A stretch of DNA of 41,251 bases from a virus: IMG/VR virus record IMGVR_UViG_3300049001_000101, positions 1-41,251 of that record; one strand, given 5' to 3'. The notes beneath the pieces were generated by a model. The model saw nothing but the letters and a program-made list of their open reading frames with translations. It was not told the origin of the DNA and searched no databases. Below, piece after piece: positions 37,971 through 41,251 of the stretch (its first letter is position 1; every line of letters starts with the position of its first letter). A program made the position numbers and the translations under genes.

Positions 37971-38320
37971 TCAAGGGTTCCCTTCGCGACATCAACGCAA
38001 TCCGGACACGCGCCGCACGGCTTGCCTTCAGCCTTGAAGCACAGCCAGCCCACAATCTCGCCTTCGCGCATCGAAAGATATTCCTGGCCGTTGACCTGCA
38101 CCTTTGTACCGGCGTGTGGCCCAAACAACACTGTCATGCCTGGCTTCACGCGCAACGGCCGTACCGTCCCATCTTCTTTGGCGTAGCCATCCCCCGCGCT
38201 TATCAGGATGCCCATCAAAAAGTCATCGCGCGCATTGTCCGGCAGCGCAAACCCGTCTACCGACTTCGCGCCTTCCATCGGCTGCACCAGCACGCGCTCA
38301 TACAGGGGGATGAACTTCAC
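37967..38320 (-). CDS. groES: Phage co-chaperonin GroES with cysteine-rich C-terminus
   Basis: A 117-residue protein. PLYERVLVQPMEGAKSVDGF, the mobile-loop region AKSVDGFALPDNA (18-30), GMTVLFGPHAGTKVQVNGQE and EIVGWL are the GroES fold in order. The hydrophobic tripeptide of the mobile loop is FAL where host GroES has IVL-type. Bacterial GroES proteins are about 95-100 residues; here 22 extra residues carry C94, C102, C105 and C108 (CGACPDC), which could bind zinc. ATGA overlap with groEL shows coupling; the order is groEL then groES, reversed from host operons. Confidence 0.85.
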   Translation of the reverse strand: MKFIPLYERVLVQPMEGAKSVDGFALPDNARDDFLMGILISAGDGYAKEDGTVRPLRVKPGMTVLFGPHAGTKVQVNGQEYLSMREGEIVGWLCFKAEGKPCGACPDCVDVAKGTLE

Positions 38321-39957
38321 TGCGCGGCCTCCTCTAACTCTTCCGCGATCACAGCGTCCGCGCGTAGGATTAGCATCGCCACGCTCAGCGCGTTCACGAT
38401 CTCTTCCTTCACCGCTTTCAACGGATCCAGAATCCCGGCTTTCACCATCACGATGTATCTATCGCCTGCCGCATCATAGCCAACCTCGATCGGTGGGACA
38501 GGCTCGGCTGTTATTGATGAACGGTTTATCTCGAGGACCTTCTCTACAACCGCATCGCCGCTCTTGCCGGCGTTCTGCGCGATCTGCTTCATTGGCTCGG
38601 CGCAAGCAGAGCACACCATATCAGCGCCCGCGCTTTTGGTGCGTGGAATTTGATATCCAACTATTTTGACCTGCTCTGCCGCCAGCAGCAGCGCCAGTCC
38701 GCCGCCCGGGACCACGCCGCTCTCGGCTGCACACTTGGTCGCGTACATCGCGTCTTCCACGCGGTCTTTCTTTTCGCGCATCTCCGCTTCCGTCGCGCCG
38801 CCTACTTTGATCACCGCAACGCCGCCGGTGAGTCCGGCCAATCGCTGCTCCAGCAACCGGACCTGGTCCGGATCGCCCTGCTCGGCCTTAAGCGCCTCAA
38901 TCTGTTTGCGGATATCTTCCGCCCTGGCGTTCATGGCATCGCGCCCGCCCGCGCTTCCCATCAAAATTGTTTTTGTCTCTGTGATCGCCGCGCGTTTTAC
39001 CTGGCCCAAATGCTCCCTGGTCAGGTTCTTCAGGTCCATCCCCATTGCGTCAGTGATCGCCCGGCCGCCTGCAAGCGCCGCCAGGTCTTCCAGGATCGCG
39101 CGTCGTCTATCGCCCCATCCAGCCGCGCGGATCGCGCAGCAGCGGAAGCCGTTCTCAAGTTTGTTCTTGACCATGAAGGCCAGCGCATCAAACTCGTAAT
39201 CGCCTGCGATCACCAGCAGCGATTTGTTCGCATCGCGCGCCAGCCTCATCGCCGGATACAACTGCTGGTATCCGCCTATCTTGCCTTCATGCATGAGAAC
39301 CAAAACATCCTCAAGCACGCACTCCACGCGCTCCGATTGATTACAAAAAAGCCCGGAGCGCATTCCTTCGGGCAACTGCATGCCGTCTACCACTTCGAGA
39401 GTCGTATCGAGTGAGCGTGAAGGCTCGCAGGCAATCACGCCCTCTTTGCCCACGCGGTTCACCGCTTCGACTACCAGCTTCGCGATTGTCGCGTCTCCGT
39501 TGGAAGAAATTGTTGCCACCTGCTCCAGCATCGGGCCGTCGCATGGCAGCGCCATCTTGTCCAGCGCGGTGAGGATTTGTTCCTGCGCGAGCTTGGCGCC
39601 TGCCTGCAATTCGTCGGGAGTGTGCCCTGCCGCCATCAGCTTCATGCCGGCATGAATCAGTGATTGCGCCAGCAACGTCGCCGTCGTGGTGCCGTCGCCC
39701 GCTGTCTGCACGGTCTTTTGCGCAGCCTCGCGAATCAGGTCGCATCCCATCTGCTCGATTGGGTCTGCGCAGTTCACGTGGTCCGCAACCGTGACGCCGT
39801 CCTTGGTCGCCCGCGGCGTTTGGTTAAACTGCCGACGGCCGATGATCACCAGCCTGCCCTTTGGTCCCAGCGTGACCTTCACCGTGTTGGCGATCAGGTC
39901 CACGCCCTTCATCAGCTTCTCGCGGCAGCCGTCTCCGTGCTTGATAATTTTGTTCAT
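38317..39957 (-). CDS. groEL: Phage chaperonin GroEL
   Basis: A 546-residue group I chaperonin. TLGPKG (29-34), DGVTVA (53-58) and GDGTTT (87-92) are the ATP-binding and hydrolysis motifs; RVEDAMYATK holds the conserved catalytic aspartate. VVPGGGLALL and the C-terminal region are also typical. The apical substrate/GroES-binding part is divergent (GMRSGLFCNQSERVE), and the C-terminal GGM repeats are absent (ends EELEEAAQ). It probably folds phage virion proteins with the phage GroES. Gene is coupled at both ends by ATGA overlaps. Confidence 0.9.
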   Translation of the reverse strand: MNKIIKHGDGCREKLMKGVDLIANTVKVTLGPKGRLVIIGRRQFNQTPRATKDGVTVADHVNCADPIEQMGCDLIREAAQKTVQTAGDGTTTATLLAQSLIHAGMKLMAAGHTPDELQAGAKLAQEQILTALDKMALPCDGPMLEQVATISSNGDATIAKLVVEAVNRVGKEGVIACEPSRSLDTTLEVVDGMQLPEGMRSGLFCNQSERVECVLEDVLVLMHEGKIGGYQQLYPAMRLARDANKSLLVIAGDYEFDALAFMVKNKLENGFRCCAIRAAGWGDRRRAILEDLAALAGGRAITDAMGMDLKNLTREHLGQVKRAAITETKTILMGSAGGRDAMNARAEDIRKQIEALKAEQGDPDQVRLLEQRLAGLTGGVAVIKVGGATEAEMREKKDRVEDAMYATKCAAESGVVPGGGLALLLAAEQVKIVGYQIPRTKSAGADMVCSACAEPMKQIAQNAGKSGDAVVEKVLEINRSSITAEPVPPIEVGYDAAGDRYIVMVKAGILDPLKAVKEEIVNALSVAMLILRADAVIAEELEEAAQ

Positions 39958-40277
39958 GCTTGTCCGACTTGTGCCGCGCCTTCCTTCTGCGCTGCAGCTT
40001 GCATCGCCAGGCGCTGGGATTCCAACTCCACCTGCTCTTTGATCTCCGCTGGCAAGTCAAGCATGCCCAGCTCAAGGATGTTCTTGGCGCACGAATCCTT
40101 GCAGGCGTGCTTCTGCACCACATACACCTGTCCAAGCGGGAAGAAAAGTTTTACGAGCGTGATCCAACTCTCCGCTGCGCGCATCTCAGCCGCGTCAAAG
40201 TTCTGAGCCTTCTCTTTAAACTCCTGCACAGTGTCACAGAAGTCGCACTCGCGCCTCATTAGCTTCGTCTCTGCCAT
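39954..40277 (-). CDS. Zinc-binding small protein upstream of groEL
   Basis: A 107-residue protein; the ATG at 40277 after GGAGGCAGGAAGAA is preferred over 40328. RRECDFCDTV and HACKDSC supply two cysteine pairs. The remainder is helical. ATGA overlap with groEL makes it the first member of a zinc-protein/groEL/groES cluster; whether it works with the chaperonin is unknown. Confidence 0.5.
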   Translation of the reverse strand: MAETKLMRRECDFCDTVQEFKEKAQNFDAAEMRAAESWITLVKLFFPLGQVYVVQKHACKDSCAKNILELGMLDLPAEIKEQVELESQRLAMQAAAQKEGAAQVGQA

Positions 40278-40321
40278 TTCTTCCTGCCTCCGTAACAGCC
40301 TGTAACTCAATCCGAAATCAC

Positions 40322-40340
40322 GCTGCACTCTTTATGCAGC
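40322..40340 (-). promoter_or_regulatory. Hairpin in the leader between the antiterminator gene and the chaperonin cluster
   Basis: GCTGCA, seven bases and TGCAGC form a 6-bp stem. It could be a pause or recruitment element for the upstream NusG-type factor; no U-tract follows. Confidence 0.3.
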
Positions 40341-40363
40341 TCTCACCGGGGTAACGCCCAGTT

Positions 40364-41251
40364 TCAATCCCCAGATAACGACCGTTTGGGAGTGCCGACC
40401 GACGATGCTGGTACCTTCGGGGGGCAAATGCCCGGCACCACATCTCCCAAACAAGGATCCCCGTCTCGCATGCGCTGCGGTTCTGGCGCGCTTGCTGCGC
40501 CCACTGCAACCTCGACGCCTCCGCCACCAGCGTGCGTCTCTGTGCGGGCAAATGTGTGGGGTTTTTCTGAAACCATTTCCGACGCTCCTACGCTCGCGCT
40601 GCGGCCTTCCAACCCTTCGCGCGACACTCGCTCTCCGCGCGTCGCTCCAGGCATCTTCTGCGCCTCCGGCATCGGCATCACCGCATCCATCTCGACTTCC
40701 ACACTCACTGCCTGCTGCGTCAATTCCTGCACCAGCACCACGCGCCCTTTCTTCGTGCGCGACAAATATCCGCAATAGCCCGTCAGCGGCCCGCGCACCA
40801 CTCTCACGCGATCGCCCGCGTTCAAGCCGTCAACAGTGTGCGGCAGCGGCTTCAGCGTGTGTTGGTTGGCGCATATATTTCTCATTCGCTCGATCTCCTC
40901 ATCTTCCAGCGGCTCCGGCCGTCCACTCGCGCCCACTAGTCGGATCACTCCAGGCGTTTCCAGCACGCGCAATCTGTCGTATAGCGATATACGCACAAAC
41001 AGGTAGCACGGAAACAATGGCGCATCGATCTCAACTGTCCGGTCCGTCCATCTGCGTTTTTCTTTGTACTGTGGAAGAAAGAATTCAACGTCGCGCGTGT
41101 TCAAGTGCTGCGCCACGCGTCCTTCGTGCCTCGATCGCACATACGCTGCGAACCAAAGAGCTGTCGCTGAATTCAATGTCGCATGCAATGCCATTTCAGC
41201 TCGTCGCGCTCCGGCGCGCAAACATCCGCGGCTCTGCGAAGTCCTTCGCAT
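40364..41251 (-). CDS. UpxY/RfaH-type NusG paralog (transcription antiterminator), possibly 5'-truncated
   Basis: Read from the window end; ATG at 41194 (MALHATLN) is the likely start, but the gene may begin outside. NGN domain residues 33-108 (WFAAYVRSRHEGRVAQHLNT, then FFLPQYKEKRRW, PLFPCYLFVRI, PGVIRLVG) and the KOW domain (GDRVRVVRGPLTGYCGYL, 146-163) match UpxY-family antiterminators. These normally load on RNA polymerase at the start of polysaccharide operons. The last ~95 residues (from about 197) are low-complexity and look like translated repeat DNA (a TETHAGGGGVEVAVGAASAP stretch). It heads the late operon. Confidence 0.75.
   Translation of the reverse strand: MRRTSQSRGCLRAGARRAEMALHATLNSATALWFAAYVRSRHEGRVAQHLNTRDVEFFLPQYKEKRRWTDRTVEIDAPLFPCYLFVRISLYDRLRVLETPGVIRLVGASGRPEPLEDEEIERMRNICANQHTLKPLPHTVDGLNAGDRVRVVRGPLTGYCGYLSRTKKGRVVLVQELTQQAVSVEVEMDAVMPMPEAQKMPGATRGERVSREGLEGRSASVGASEMVSEKPHTFARTETHAGGGGVEVAVGAASAPEPQRMRDGDPCLGDVVPGICPPKVPASSVGTPKRSLSGD

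Noticed and set aside
38650-39414. 254-codon + strand ORF
   Set aside because: Antisense to groEL.
1-41251. Search for integrase, repressor, attachment sites, DNA or RNA polymerase
   Set aside because: None recognisable, so no claim of temperate lifestyle or autonomous replication enzymes is made.

Overview
The window looks like most of a tailed phage (short-tailed, podovirus-like), either a prophage or a free phage contig, from an Acidobacteria-like host. Evidence for the host is indirect. The DNA is GC-rich, and it contains dispersed palindromes and inverted repeats of kinds I associate with Acidobacteria chromosomes (CACGGAGACACGGAGG, CACCGCAAAGG and GCAGGCGAGGGCGCCTGC types). The last gene is a UpxY-type NusG paralog, a family common in Acidobacteria and Bacteroidetes. 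No integrase, repressor, DNA polymerase or phage RNA polymerase is visible, so lysogeny cannot be judged.

Layout. Positions 1-9324 read rightwards and form an early/accessory block of tightly overlapping genes. It holds a HerA/FtsK-like ATPase, an anti-sigma-like zinc finger, tiny membrane and zinc-binding proteins, a D12-class adenine methyltransferase, an acyl-carrier-like protein, a C5-cytosine methyltransferase and a 503-residue multi-zinc-ribbon protein that may be a replication initiator or regulator. A 673-base non-coding stretch follows (8412-9084). It contains a perfect CIRCE (HrcA) operator, four GTGTC-type iterons and a DnaA-box-like site. A bidirectional terminator at 9344-9371 separates this block from the late genes.

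Positions 41251-9395 read leftwards as one long late region. In transcription order it runs: UpxY/NusG antiterminator, zinc-binding protein, GroEL, GroES, probable small terminase, head or fibre proteins, large terminase, portal, scaffold, N4-gp56-type capsid, tail and fibre proteins, a beta-helix tailspike, an adaptor, an Acb2/Tad1-like small protein (candidate anti-CBASS), a nozzle, a GNAT-like protein, probable internal virion proteins, and a lysis cassette with a GH73-type endolysin. Most junctions are ATGA-type overlaps.

Cargo genes interrupt the late region on the opposite strand. They are a secreted 150-residue protein, a small DNA-binding candidate with its own palindromic operator, a GT4 glycosyltransferase (20097-21922) and a zinc-binding peptide (32187-32336). 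Their promoters sit so close to the ATG that the mRNAs would be leaderless or nearly so. Two inverted-repeat elements (15273-15473, 17811-18080) each carry the remains of the same miniature zinc-finger gene.

A perfect-looking 808-base tandem duplication (35377-36992) with a 7-base microhomology has doubled a 76-nt tRNA-like cloverleaf. It also created a chimeric structural gene.

The most interesting theme is chaperonin biology. The phage carries its own groEL-groES pair in reversed gene order, behind a specialised NusG, and a perfect HrcA operator far from those genes. This would fit a phage that replaces part of the host folding machinery and also senses or titrates its regulator. That link is inference.
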